Below are positions 31,426-40,365 of a DNA stretch of 40,403 nt, one piece after another. Positions within the stretch are counted from its first letter, which is position 1. Each line of letters opens with the position of its first letter. The DNA is from Lachnospiraceae bacterium (lineage in GTDB: Bacteria > Bacillota > Clostridia > Lachnospirales > Lachnospiraceae): the NCBI GenBank assembly GCA_022794255.1, contig JAAWEL010000059.1, forward strand, positions 1 through 40,403. The letters run 5' to 3'. The notes below the pieces were generated by a model. It saw nothing but the letters and a program-made list of their open reading frames with translations, was not told the DNA's origin and ran no database searches. Position numbers and translations under genes: made by a program.

Positions 31426-33229
31426 AATCTGCCTCCTTGGGATTGATATCTGGAGCATAGATCTGGTTGGGAAACCAGAGATGAATGCTGGTTTGTTTGT
31501 TATCAGCTTTCAGGATTTCCAATCCGTATTGTTCTCCATAGATCTGCCGGATTCGCAAAAGGACATTAGACAGACCAATATGATTTTTGTTGCTGAGAGA
31601 TTTTTCTGTGTTGGATTCCAGTCGTTCCTTGAGGGAGAGATAGACATCCCTTTCCATATGACCATTGTCTGAGACAATAATATGGAGAATTTCCAGGTCG
31701 TTTTCTTCTTCCTTATATGCGTGGATCTGGATAAGACCATCTAACTCATTTCTGACAATTCCATGGAAAACGGAGTTCTCCACAATAGGCTGAAGAATCA
31801 TTTTTGGAACCATGGACATGTGGACAGCAGGACTAATATTTATCTCCATCTCCAGTGCATGACTGTAAACGATTTTCTGGATTTCAATATAATCGCGGAG
31901 CGTGGCAAGTTCACTGTCCAAAGGAACAAACATTTTCTCACCGCTTAATACGGTCCGCATCATATGAATGACAAAAACAAGGATTTTTGCCGCATCATTT
32001 GTGTTATTCATCATAGTCATACATCGAACAGAATTTAGTGTATTATAGATAAAATGTGGGTTGATTTGCGCCTGAAGAAAATGAATTTCTGCAATTCTTT
32101 TTTCATTTGCCTGTTCTTTGATGCGATGGATTAAATGATCAAATTCCTGTGTCATATGGTTAAATCCGTCAATCAGCCGTCCCAAATCATCATCCGTTTT
32201 TTTTGCCAACCGAAGTTGGAGATTTCCCTGCGAAACTTCCTTCATGCCACGGTCCAATTCTTCCATAGGCCGGGTCAGATACCGGGAAATGCTGTAGGAG
32301 ATGAGAAGGCTTGTAATTGTACAAATAAATGCAATGAATACCATGATTTTCAGGAAACGAGAGCTGGTTTTTATCAAGGTATGAATCGGTATGGATTCTA
32401 CAAGCCACCAGTTAGAGCTGGCAAGTCTCCGGCAGCTGATAAGGATCTCACCGCCAGCAGCAGAGGACCCTGTCACAGCCTGTTCTGTCCGGCTCTGAAC
32501 CATGTCTAAGGGAACGGGGGAATCCCAACAGGTACCGATCAGTTCTTTGTCCTTATGAGAAACAATAGTTTTATCTCCATCTACAATAAAATAGTTTGTG
32601 TCAGGGGAGATGGAGGTAGAATAAGTTCGGTAAAGGGCATCTTCGTCTATCATGATAGACAAAATACCGGCAGGAACCAGGCGTCTTCCGCAGCGAATGG
32701 CCCGGCTCATAATGTAGATCGGCTTGTGGGAAAAGGTTGCATAAGGGTCAGGCTGAGTGGGAATCCAGACCACACGGCCATTGGCCTCCAATACGGAATC
32801 AATCCAGGGAGCCTGGCAGAATAAGTCATATCGGAAGGCGGCTGCGCTGCTGTATTGAAATCCGTTAAATCCGATCAAGGTGGCATAGTAGCTGATCTGC
32901 AGGTTTTGATAGGTGGCGCTGTAATTGCGGAAAATTTCTTCTGCCTGCTGCTTAATCAGAAGACGTTCATAAGGATCCTCCGGCATTTCTTCTGTAAGCA
33001 TGTCCTGAAACTGGTTCTGAAAGGGACCGATGCTGATAGCAAACAAAAGCATGTTGGTGAGATGGTCAATGGTATCTGCCGCATGGCTTACAGTCTCGAT
33101 GCGGGAGGCCTTTACGTCCTCTGTCATTTGCTGATAAATATAGTGATAGAAGCAAAATAATATGACAGAGACAATCATAAAGGTGAGGACAAAATAGGTA
33201 AAAAATAATCTGGATTGTAGTTTTTTCAT
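31418..33229 (-). CDS. YesM-type membrane sensor histidine kinase
   Basis: This 603-residue protein has one transmembrane helix near the N-terminus (about 8-30), an extracytoplasmic sensing region (about 31-285), a second helix (about 290-315), HAMP (about 315-365), the His_kinase domain with His392 in QINPHFIYNTLNSVRC and a HATPase (PIVENSVFHG, VSDNGHM). This LytS/YesM class usually senses extracellular oligosaccharides, or the matching binding protein, and controls adjacent ABC transporters. A minus-strand promoter TTGCAC (33300-33295), 18 bases, TATTAT (33276-33271) is visible upstream. The ribosome site before ATG 33229 is weak. Confidence 0.93.
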   Translation of the reverse strand: MKKLQSRLFFTYFVLTFMIVSVILFCFYHYIYQQMTEDVKASRIETVSHAADTIDHLTNMLLFAISIGPFQNQFQDMLTEEMPEDPYERLLIKQQAEEIFRNYSATYQNLQISYYATLIGFNGFQYSSAAAFRYDLFCQAPWIDSVLEANGRVVWIPTQPDPYATFSHKPIYIMSRAIRCGRRLVPAGILSIMIDEDALYRTYSTSISPDTNYFIVDGDKTIVSHKDKELIGTCWDSPVPLDMVQSRTEQAVTGSSAAGGEILISCRRLASSNWWLVESIPIHTLIKTSSRFLKIMVFIAFICTITSLLISYSISRYLTRPMEELDRGMKEVSQGNLQLRLAKKTDDDLGRLIDGFNHMTQEFDHLIHRIKEQANEKRIAEIHFLQAQINPHFIYNTLNSVRCMTMMNNTNDAAKILVFVIHMMRTVLSGEKMFVPLDSELATLRDYIEIQKIVYSHALEMEINISPAVHMSMVPKMILQPIVENSVFHGIVRNELDGLIQIHAYKEEENDLEILHIIVSDNGHMERDVYLSLKERLESNTEKSLSNKNHIGLSNVLLRIRQIYGEQYGLEILKADNKQTSIHLWFPNQIYAPDINPKEADYD

Positions 33230-33373
33230 GGGATTCTCATTTTGTGCTTAAGGAATATTGTTACATTTCTATAATAATATAAAGGAAGCAGTCTGTGCAA
33301 CTGTTTGAAGAAATTAGTCGGAAAAAGTAAAAATTTTTACTAAAATTCCCAAAAAAGTGAGACAAAAACGAAT
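33230..33373. promoter_or_regulatory. Divergent control region between the YesMN pair and the sugar ABC operon
   Basis: This AT-rich gap of 144 bases holds the minus-strand promoter for the sensor gene (33300-33271). A perfect 16-base palindrome, AGTAAAAATTTTTACT at 33326-33341, sits about 33 bases before the permease ATG. A weak plus-strand promoter TTGAAG (33305-33310), 17 bases, TAAAAA would overlap this palindrome. It is a candidate operator for the YesN regulator, or could form an mRNA leader stem. Confidence 0.5.
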
Positions 33374-34345
33374 ATGGTAATAAAAGAATCAAAAATTGTA
33401 AAGGAAAGCAGAATCATCTGTGATAAAGTAAGATTACTAAGTGATAAGGAGTGTAAAAAACCTGTGAAAAAGAAAAAAAAGCAATCCGTTGCGGCTTATC
33501 TATTCATAGCGCCGTCATTTATAATCTATCTGATTTTTGTCCTGATTCCTGTGGTCTGCGCGATTTTTATGAGCCTTACCAATTACAATATGAGCAGGAT
33601 GAAATTTGTAGGATTCAACAATTACATCCGTCTTTTGAAGGACTCTGTTTTTATCCGGTCTGTGGGGAATACGGTGGTCTACAGTCTGGTGGTAGTAGGG
33701 GTTAATATCATCTTAGGGCTGGTTCTTGCGGCCATCTTAAATCAGGTTTGGTTTAGGGGAAGCGGATTTTGCAGAGCTGTATTTTATGTTCCCTACATTA
33801 TATCCACCATTGCTGCTTCTATGATCTGGCTTTATATGTATGATTCCAAGGTGGGAGTGATAAATGGTATTTTTAAGATATTCAAAATTCCCACTCAGTC
33901 CTGGCTGCAGAACGAAAAGCTGGCATTGGGCTGTCTGATTCTCATGGGAATATGGCAGGGGATGGGATACTGTCTGGTAGTATATTTTTCAGCCCTGCGG
34001 GCCATTCCTGCCTATCTTTATGAGGCAGCAGAGATTGATGGGGCATCAAAAATTGCTCAGTTTTTTAAGATCAGTGTGCCCATGTTGTCGTCAACAACTT
34101 TTTTTCTTCTGGTCATGTGCATGATTTCCTCCTTCCAGGTATTTGCTCAGATCATGGTTATGACTGGAGGAGGGCCATTAAACAGCACAACTATGATTGC
34201 CCATCAGATCTATGTAAATTCTTTTACAAATTATTCTATGGGATATGCAACCAGTCAGGCAGTGGTTCTGTTTATGATCATTCTTGTACTGACATTGGTA
34301 TTCTTTAAATACGGAAACCGGGAAGGAGATGGAGAGCTTGATTAA
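33374..34345 (+). CDS. Sugar ABC transporter permease (MalF/UgpA type)
   Basis: This 323-residue protein has a lysine-rich N-terminal tail, six membrane helices and the EAA loop EAAEIDGASKIAQFFKISVPML that contacts the ATPase. It imports an oligosaccharide or glycoside together with the second permease and the lipoprotein at 37361. The start is uncertain: ATG 33374 has no clear ribosome site, while GTG 33464, 12 bases after TAAGGAG, would give a 293-residue protein of more normal length. No ATPase gene is in the operon, so a shared MsmX-type ATPase encoded elsewhere is likely. Confidence 0.9.
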   Translation: MVIKESKIVKESRIICDKVRLLSDKECKKPVKKKKKQSVAAYLFIAPSFIIYLIFVLIPVVCAIFMSLTNYNMSRMKFVGFNNYIRLLKDSVFIRSVGNTVVYSLVVVGVNIILGLVLAAILNQVWFRGSGFCRAVFYVPYIISTIAASMIWLYMYDSKVGVINGIFKIFKIPTQSWLQNEKLALGCLILMGIWQGMGYCLVVYFSALRAIPAYLYEAAEIDGASKIAQFFKISVPMLSSTTFFLLVMCMISSFQVFAQIMVMTGGGPLNSTTMIAHQIYVNSFTNYSMGYATSQAVVLFMIILVLTLVFFKYGNREGDGELD

Positions 34346-35213
34346 CAAAAAGAGGAAGAAACGGATGGTGGAGGGAATCGTGTGGCTCGGCGTGATGGGA
34401 TTGACGGCCATGGTCTTAGGAACCTTGTTCATTGCATTTTTCACCTCCCTAAAGCCGCCAGAGGAAACGATTTCTGCAGCCTTTCAGTTCTTTCCCAAGC
34501 ATTGGAAATGGTCCAACTATTTGGATGTGCTGCGGGGAGATATCTGGTGGAGATATTACTTTAATTCTTCTTTCGTCACATTTATGGTGGTGATGCTCAG
34601 CATTTTAATCAGCTCCCTGGCAGGTTTTGCCTTTGCCAGACTGGAATTTAAAGGGAGAAATGTGCTGTTTATCCTGTTCCTTAGCGGTATGATGCTTCCC
34701 AGTCAGGTGTACATCATCCCTCAGTATATTCTTTTGAAATCTGTGCCTCTTATGGGAGGCAACAATCTGTGGGGAAAGGGAGGGATGGGATTTTTAAATA
34801 CCTATTGGGCTTTGATAATCCCGTTTTTGGCGGCTCCTTTAGGGGTGTTCTTGATTCGGCAGTATTATATGGGTTTTCCCAGGGCTTTGGATGAGGCAGC
34901 AACCTTAGATGGCTGCAAAAGCTTTGATATATACCGCTATATTTACCTGCCCTTAAGCAAGCCGGTGTTTGCCACTTTTGCAATCCTTAAATTTACCGGT
35001 ACCTGGAACGACTATTTTTATCCCTTGATTATGACCAACTCAAAATCCATGTACAATGTACAGATTGCTTTACAGAAATATAAGGGGGAATTTGGGGTGG
35101 AATGGAACTATCTAATGGCAGCGGCAGTTATGTCCATTCTGCCTATTCTGCTGGTTTTTATCTTTTGCCAGAAATATTTTACCCAGGGGATTGTCACCAG
35201 TGGGTTGAAATAG
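34338..35213 (+). CDS. Sugar ABC transporter permease (MalG/carbohydrate type)
   Basis: This protein has six membrane helices and the EAA motif (DEAATLDGCKSFDIYRYIYLPLSKP). It pairs with the preceding permease. AAGGAG at 34323-34328 touches the ATG at 34329 with no spacer, so TTG 34338, nine bases downstream, is the better-spaced start; ATG 34365 is another option. It overlaps the end of the first permease gene, typical of coupled permease pairs. Confidence 0.9.
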   Translation: MINKKRKKRMVEGIVWLGVMGLTAMVLGTLFIAFFTSLKPPEETISAAFQFFPKHWKWSNYLDVLRGDIWWRYYFNSSFVTFMVVMLSILISSLAGFAFARLEFKGRNVLFILFLSGMMLPSQVYIIPQYILLKSVPLMGGNNLWGKGGMGFLNTYWALIIPFLAAPLGVFLIRQYYMGFPRALDEAATLDGCKSFDIYRYIYLPLSKPVFATFAILKFTGTWNDYFYPLIMTNSKSMYNVQIALQKYKGEFGVEWNYLMAAAVMSILPILLVFIFCQKYFTQGIVTSGLK

Positions 35214-35261
35214 AGAAAGTATGTTTACAAAGAAGAAAAAAAGAAGGGAAGATCTTGGAAA

Positions 35262-36272
35262 ATGAAACAAAACAGGATTGGAAAAACAGACATAACGGCA
35301 TCCGTTATTTCCCTGGGTACCTGGTCCATGGGCGGGGACAAGCAGTGGGGTGTTTCGAATGATGCATCGTCCATAAAGGCCATTGATACGGCTGTGGAAA
35401 ACGGAATCACATTGATTGATACAGCTCCGGCCTATGGCTTTGGTCACAGTGAAATGTTGGTGGGACAGGCCATCCGCCGCTACAAAAGGGAAGATCTTGT
35501 CATTGAGACCAAATGCGGCGTGTGGTGGAAGGATGACAACGGAACCAAGATACTCAGCCGTGACGGAAAAACCATTCGCAGGAATCTAAGCCGGAAGGCT
35601 ATGCTGGAGGAGATTGATGACAGCCTGCTGCGTCTGGGGGTGGATTACATTGATATTTATGTGACGCACCAGCAGCCCCAGCCTCCTTTTCTTGTGGAGA
35701 TCAGCGAGGTGATGGGGACACTAAAGGAGATCCGGAAGGCAGGAAAAATCCGGGCCATTGGAATCTCCAATGCCACCACTCAGCAGCTGAAGGAGTATTT
35801 ACAGAATGGGCAGGTGGACTTAGTGCAGGAGCGCTACACCATGCTGGACCAACAAAAGATGAAAGAGTTTCTTCCTATATGTAAAGACAATCAGATCACA
35901 ATTCAGGCCTATTCGCCTTTGGAGCAAGGGCTTCTGACAGGGAAAATCGGTATGGATTATGTGTTAGATCCAACCAATGTCCGCAATAAGATAGAATGGT
36001 TTCAGCCGGAAAAGCGCAGGCATGTGCTACATATGCTGGATGGCTGGAACGATCTGTGCCTGAAATACGGATGTGAAACCACAGAGCTTGTGATTGCCTG
36101 GACATTGACCGGATATGACAAGATGAATGTGATCTGCGGAGGGAGAAAGGTGGAGCATGTTCTCGGATATATCCGGGGCGGGGAGCTAAAGTTAAAAGAG
36201 GCGGATATCCAGAGGATCAACAGAGACATTGACCAGTGTGTCAAAGACTGCATGGAAAACAAAAGAAAATAA
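35262..36272 (+). CDS. Aldo/keto reductase (first of tandem pair)
   Basis: This 336-residue protein has the catalytic tetrad in the usual places: Asp and Tyr in LIDTAPAYGFGHSE, Lys in IETKCGV and His in YVTHQQP. The NADPH-binding GISNATTQQL and SPLEQGLLTGK follow. The strand order matches the YajO/L-glyceraldehyde-reductase-like AKRs. It interconverts an aldehyde/ketone and an alcohol on a sugar or aglycone. It follows the permease genes and is followed 18 bases later by a paralogue of nearly the same length; they share ISLGTWSMGG/IGQGTWSMGG openings. Confidence 0.9.
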   Translation: MKQNRIGKTDITASVISLGTWSMGGDKQWGVSNDASSIKAIDTAVENGITLIDTAPAYGFGHSEMLVGQAIRRYKREDLVIETKCGVWWKDDNGTKILSRDGKTIRRNLSRKAMLEEIDDSLLRLGVDYIDIYVTHQQPQPPFLVEISEVMGTLKEIRKAGKIRAIGISNATTQQLKEYLQNGQVDLVQERYTMLDQQKMKEFLPICKDNQITIQAYSPLEQGLLTGKIGMDYVLDPTNVRNKIEWFQPEKRRHVLHMLDGWNDLCLKYGCETTELVIAWTLTGYDKMNVICGGRKVEHVLGYIRGGELKLKEADIQRINRDIDQCVKDCMENKRK

Positions 36273-36290
36273 AGGAGCAGGAGGAACTCT

Positions 36291-37328
36291 ATGATTCTAA
36301 GACAGGAGAGCCCATCAGGAATGAAAAGCTCTGTTATTGGTCAGGGAACCTGGTCTATGGGTGGGGACAGACAGTGGGGAGAGATGGATGAAAAGAGAGC
36401 CATTGATACCATCCGTTTTTCCCTGGAATCGGGAATCAATCTTATTGATACGGCTTTGGTGTATGGCTTTGGAAGAAGCGAGCGTCTGGTGGGGAAGGCT
36501 ATAGAGGGCTTTGACAGAAGCCAGGTCCTTATCCAGACAAAATGTGGTCTGTGCTGGAGAGGAGAAACGGGAGCCTTTCACATGGAGCGGGACGGAAAGG
36601 TCCTGCGCAGAAATCTGACAAAAAAAGGGATTTTTGAGGGGTTGGAGGAAAGCCTCTCCAATCTGGGAACCGACTATGTGGATATTTATATGACTCATGC
36701 CCAGGCCATAGAGCCTTTTAAGACACCGATTGCAGAGACAATGGAGGCGCTTATGGAGTTAAAAAGAGCGGGACGGATCCGTGGGATTGGGGTGAGCAAC
36801 TGTTCGAAGGAGGAGCTGATAGAATATTTAAAATATGGTCCGGTCGATGTGATCCAGGAAAAGTTCAGTATGCTTGACAGAGAAAAAGCGGAACAGCTTT
36901 TAGATATCTGTAAAGAAAACGGGATTTTGTTTCAGGCCTATTCTCCCCTGGAGCAGGGACTGCTCAGCGGGGAAATTTCCATGGATTATGTGATACCTCA
37001 GGGGCATGTGCGCAGCCGGAACATTTGGTGGAGGCCAAAGGCCCGCCGCCGCATCCTTGTCCTTTTGGAAAAGTGGAACCCACTCTGTGAAAAATATCAA
37101 TGCAGCATGACGGCTCTGGTGACGTCCTGGATTTGTGGATACAGCAGGCAGATGGTGGTTCTGGCGGGAGGAAGCCAGATAAAGCATATAAAGGATTATA
37201 TTCAGGGGGGCTTGTTTGTGATTGAGGAGAAGGACTGGCTGAAAATGAATCGGGAAATTGAAGAAACCATAAAGGAAATTTGGGAGCCGGGTATGGAAAA
37301 AGAAAGCGGAAGCAAAAAGCTTTCCTAA
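36291..37328 (+). CDS. Aldo/keto reductase (second of tandem pair)
   Basis: This 345-residue protein is a paralogue of the preceding one, with Asp/Tyr in LIDTALVYGFGRSE, Lys in IQTKCGL, His in YMTHAQA and SPLEQGLLSGE. The pair differ around the active site (WWKDDNG versus CWRGETG; HQQP versus HAQA), so they probably act on different substrates or on opposite faces of one oxidation/reduction step. GCAGGAGG precedes ATG 36291. Two AKRs inside a sugar ABC operon suggest the imported compound is altered by redox chemistry before or after hydrolysis. Confidence 0.9.
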   Translation: MILRQESPSGMKSSVIGQGTWSMGGDRQWGEMDEKRAIDTIRFSLESGINLIDTALVYGFGRSERLVGKAIEGFDRSQVLIQTKCGLCWRGETGAFHMERDGKVLRRNLTKKGIFEGLEESLSNLGTDYVDIYMTHAQAIEPFKTPIAETMEALMELKRAGRIRGIGVSNCSKEELIEYLKYGPVDVIQEKFSMLDREKAEQLLDICKENGILFQAYSPLEQGLLSGEISMDYVIPQGHVRSRNIWWRPKARRRILVLLEKWNPLCEKYQCSMTALVTSWICGYSRQMVVLAGGSQIKHIKDYIQGGLFVIEEKDWLKMNREIEETIKEIWEPGMEKESGSKKLS

Positions 37329-37360
37329 ACAAAAAAGCATCAAAAAAGGAGGAGCAAGCT

Positions 37361-38704
37361 ATGTTCAAAAAGGTATTGGCAGTTACATTGGCAGGGGTTT
37401 TGATGGCAGGGATGACCGCCTGCGGTGGAGGAAACAAGACAGAGCCGGTTACAACAAAGGCAGCGGCAGCAGAGCCGGAATCAAAGGATCATTCACCGGA
37501 AGCATCTGGGGAGAGCCATGAGCCGGTGACGATTTCTATGTGGTGGCCGGGATCCGGGGAGGGCTATGAACAGCTGGCAAAGGGTATGGCGGATCTGGTC
37601 CATGATACCTACGACTGGATCACCGTGGATTACCTGGTTATCCCCTGGGGGGATTATGATTCCAAGATGAATGTGGCCTTTGCGGGAGGAACCGCGCCGG
37701 ATATTTTTGGGGTAGGCATGAATCCTCTTCCCAACTATGTACAGACAGGAAATCTTTTGGAACTGGAAAATGTATTGCCAGAGGACTGGGACGGATGGAC
37801 AGATATCCCTCAGAACGTTCTTGACTGTGCCACTTATGACGGACATTTCTACGGAGTGATGATGTGTGATGTCCGTCCCATGATTTATCGGAAGGATCTG
37901 TTTGAAAAAGCCGGGCTGACGGATGTGCCTAAAAATAAGGAAGAGCTGTGGGATTATGCCAAGAAGCTGACAGAGCGGGGGGAGGATGGAAAGGTTACTC
38001 TGGCAGGCTTTCAGATTCAGACCACCGGCTATGCAGATCAAACCTTGTTTTTTGTCTCTCTGATGCACGGCCAGAAGCAGCTGTGGGATGACAATTACAA
38101 TCTTCTTTTACTGGAGCCGACTATGATCGATGCCATGGAGTATACGAAACGGTTCATCACAGAAGGACTGTGCGATTACAGTGATGCAGCAGTGGGAACC
38201 TCTGATTTTGCATCGGGGAAGGCAGCCATCAGCTTAAGTACTTCCTGCAATGAGCTGGGAAATATCCGGGGAACTTTGGGGCTGGATAAGATCGGGGTAG
38301 CGGCACCTCCTACAGACAAGGGTTCAAATTTCCTGGGAGGCACTATTGTCTCTGTGAATAATAAAAGCTCCCATATGGAGGCAACGATGCTGGCTTATGA
38401 AGTAATGACGGGAACAAAGGGATGTGAGCTGGCAGGTCTTTGCGCAGGCTTCTGCCCGCCGCGGGAATCGGCTCTTAAAGCCTATGTGGCACAGAACCCG
38501 GAAATCTACGGTGTGGTGGCGGAGATTCTTCCGTCAGCAAAGACTTATGGGCCCTTAAATCCTTATTTTTCAGACTTCCGCAATATAGCCCTGCTTCCCT
38601 GGATGGAGAAAATATATTATGGAAAGATCGATGTGAGGGAAGGCCTTGAGAATGCCATAAGGGATTATGACGAGGCGCGGAAGCAGCGGGATGCAGACAA
38701 CTAA
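37361..38704 (+). CDS. Sugar ABC transporter substrate-binding lipoprotein
   Basis: This 447-residue protein has signal peptide MFKKVLAVTLAGVLMAG and lipobox MTAC (Cys about 22), a short charged linker and a MalE/UgpB-type fold (VTISMWWPGSGEGYEQLA; NVAFAGGTAPDIFGVG; RPMIYRKDLFEKAGL). It captures the carbohydrate for the permeases at 33374 and 34338. Start ATG 37361 is preceded by AAAGGAGGAG; an earlier frame from 37280 overlaps the aldo/keto reductase and lacks a signal peptide at its start. Its position after the two reductases, away from the permeases, is unusual for this transporter class. Confidence 0.93.
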   Translation: MFKKVLAVTLAGVLMAGMTACGGGNKTEPVTTKAAAAEPESKDHSPEASGESHEPVTISMWWPGSGEGYEQLAKGMADLVHDTYDWITVDYLVIPWGDYDSKMNVAFAGGTAPDIFGVGMNPLPNYVQTGNLLELENVLPEDWDGWTDIPQNVLDCATYDGHFYGVMMCDVRPMIYRKDLFEKAGLTDVPKNKEELWDYAKKLTERGEDGKVTLAGFQIQTTGYADQTLFFVSLMHGQKQLWDDNYNLLLLEPTMIDAMEYTKRFITEGLCDYSDAAVGTSDFASGKAAISLSTSCNELGNIRGTLGLDKIGVAAPPTDKGSNFLGGTIVSVNNKSSHMEATMLAYEVMTGTKGCELAGLCAGFCPPRESALKAYVAQNPEIYGVVAEILPSAKTYGPLNPYFSDFRNIALLPWMEKIYYGKIDVREGLENAIRDYDEARKQRDADN

Positions 38705-38738
38705 AGAGCATGGGTTAAGAGAGAAAAGGAGAAGTGCC

Positions 38739-40316
38739 ATGATTTACAGAGTTAAAAAGCAAAAAAACGAGATGGACACCTATGTCCTTTACGATGTGGA
38801 CCGTATGCCTCAGGCTGTTTATGGGGTAGACCGGGGGGATGTGATGGAATTTGACAGTGACCTTGACAGAGCAGTGTTTTTCACCAAGCTTATGATTCCC
38901 GGATTCGGAGGAGCTCTCCTCTTTGCAGACAACTGCAAAGAGGGATATCTCCCTGGCGGGGAACCGGTGGATTTTTACTATGAATCTGCCTGCAGCCGTC
39001 TTTTTGCTCTAGATCAGTATGAGAAGGAGGTTGCGGATGCGTTCGGCCGGATCCCGGCCCGGTCCAAGTCCCGCCTGGAAAAGGCAAGGGTGCTTTTAGA
39101 ACCGGGGATAACCTCAGAGGAGGTGAGCCTTCAGGCACTATGTGAGCTTTTGTGGGCCGGGGAAGAGATAGTCTCCTATGAAGCGAAGAGCCGGATAGCA
39201 AAAGACGGAATGCGGGATGACTTTCTGGTAGGCTGTTCCACCAAAGGATTTACAGAAAGTTCAGATCAATGGAAAAAATATTTCCGTGAATTGTTTAACT
39301 GTGTGTGTGTTCCTACGCACTGGGGGATTCTGGAGCCGGAGCCAGGAAAAACGTACTATGAGGTTCTGGATGAGATGATCCGGTGGAGTAAGGAGCAGGG
39401 AATGATTGTCCGGGGACATGCCCTGTTTTGGTTTAGCCCGAATTGGGAGTGTAATACCTGGATTGAGAAGCTAAGCTATGAGGAAGTAAAGAAACTGGTA
39501 TTGGAGAGAGTTGATTTTCTGACCAGAGAATATAAAGATTTCTTTGATCTGATAGATTTCAACGAGCCGATTCAGGCCAATGCCAAAAATATGACCTTTG
39601 ATGAGCATTTTGTCATTATGAAGGAGGCCTATCAGATTGTCCGCCGCAATGCTCCGGACTGTAAAATAATGCTGAATTTTTTCAATGAATGGCAAGAGCT
39701 ATACGGACTGAATCGGGGGGATTTAAATCGTATACAAAAGGATTACGGACAGATCAAAAGCATCCAGCCCAGGGATAATGAGTGGTGTGTGACAATCTAT
39801 GAGTATCTGGATCGCTGTGTAAAGGAGGGAATTGATTTTGACTGTATCGGGATCCAGTGGCATGACCATCCCTACGATCTGTTCTCATCTAGGGAGATCA
39901 TCAAGAACTGGTACAGCCGATACCATCTGCCGATTCATCTGACAGAGCTGGAGGTGTCCTCCTCTGACCGTCCTGCATCTCTGGTGCGGTTTGGACGGCC
40001 CTTCCCGGCAACCCATATGTATTGGCATGATATATGGAACCCGGAGATACAATCGGAGTGGTTTCAGAGCTTTCTGGAGCTGATGTACAGCCTCAAAGAG
40101 GTAAGGGAATTTAGTGTGTTCAGTTTCTGTGATGCGCCGAAGCAATGGGGGAGCTATGTGGAAAAGTACCCTGTGGCAAAGCGGTTTCAGGTTGGAGCTC
40201 TGGCGTATGCAGGGATTTTGGATGAGGAGGAAAATCCAAAGCCAGCATATTTTGGACTTAAATATGCGATGAAACGTTTGGGGATAGAAAAGCATCCAAT
40301 AAACAAGAAAAAATAA
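38739..40316 (+). CDS. Cytoplasmic, divergent GH10-type glycoside hydrolase
   Basis: This 525-residue protein has no signal peptide. The N-terminal region (1-160) is unrecognised. The barrel runs from about 160 to 510, with FLVGCST at strand 1, RGHALFWF, the acid/base Glu276 in DFNEP and the nucleophile Glu403 in HLTELEVSS, matching the GH10 layout. The usual NEMKW motif that binds xylose at the -1/-2 subsites reads PTHWG (192-196), and the WHxQ after RGH is WFSP (231-234). These changes argue against a plain xylanase. It probably hydrolyses the glycoside imported by the neighbouring transporter inside the cell. AAAAGGAG precedes ATG 38739. Confidence 0.8.
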   Translation: MIYRVKKQKNEMDTYVLYDVDRMPQAVYGVDRGDVMEFDSDLDRAVFFTKLMIPGFGGALLFADNCKEGYLPGGEPVDFYYESACSRLFALDQYEKEVADAFGRIPARSKSRLEKARVLLEPGITSEEVSLQALCELLWAGEEIVSYEAKSRIAKDGMRDDFLVGCSTKGFTESSDQWKKYFRELFNCVCVPTHWGILEPEPGKTYYEVLDEMIRWSKEQGMIVRGHALFWFSPNWECNTWIEKLSYEEVKKLVLERVDFLTREYKDFFDLIDFNEPIQANAKNMTFDEHFVIMKEAYQIVRRNAPDCKIMLNFFNEWQELYGLNRGDLNRIQKDYGQIKSIQPRDNEWCVTIYEYLDRCVKEGIDFDCIGIQWHDHPYDLFSSREIIKNWYSRYHLPIHLTELEVSSSDRPASLVRFGRPFPATHMYWHDIWNPEIQSEWFQSFLELMYSLKEVREFSVFSFCDAPKQWGSYVEKYPVAKRFQVGALAYAGILDEEENPKPAYFGLKYAMKRLGIEKHPINKKK

Positions 40317-40321
40317 AAAAC

Positions 40322-40351
40322 GGCTGAGATTTCCAAAAGGAAATCTCAGCC
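40322..40351. terminator. Bidirectional terminator between the GH10 gene and the tRNA
   Basis: A 13-bp perfect stem (40322-40334 with 40339-40351) with an AAAA loop. On the minus strand it is followed by GTTTTTTATTTTTTC, a strong T-run that would end transcription of the tRNA-like gene at the right edge. For the plus strand it closes the sugar operon. Confidence 0.88.
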
Positions 40352-40365
40352 ATTCACTTAAGAAG

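Noticed and set aside
32135-32509. Plus-strand open frame of 124 codons over the sensor kinase gene
   Set aside because: It is a shadow of the YesM-type kinase, with no domain or start signal.
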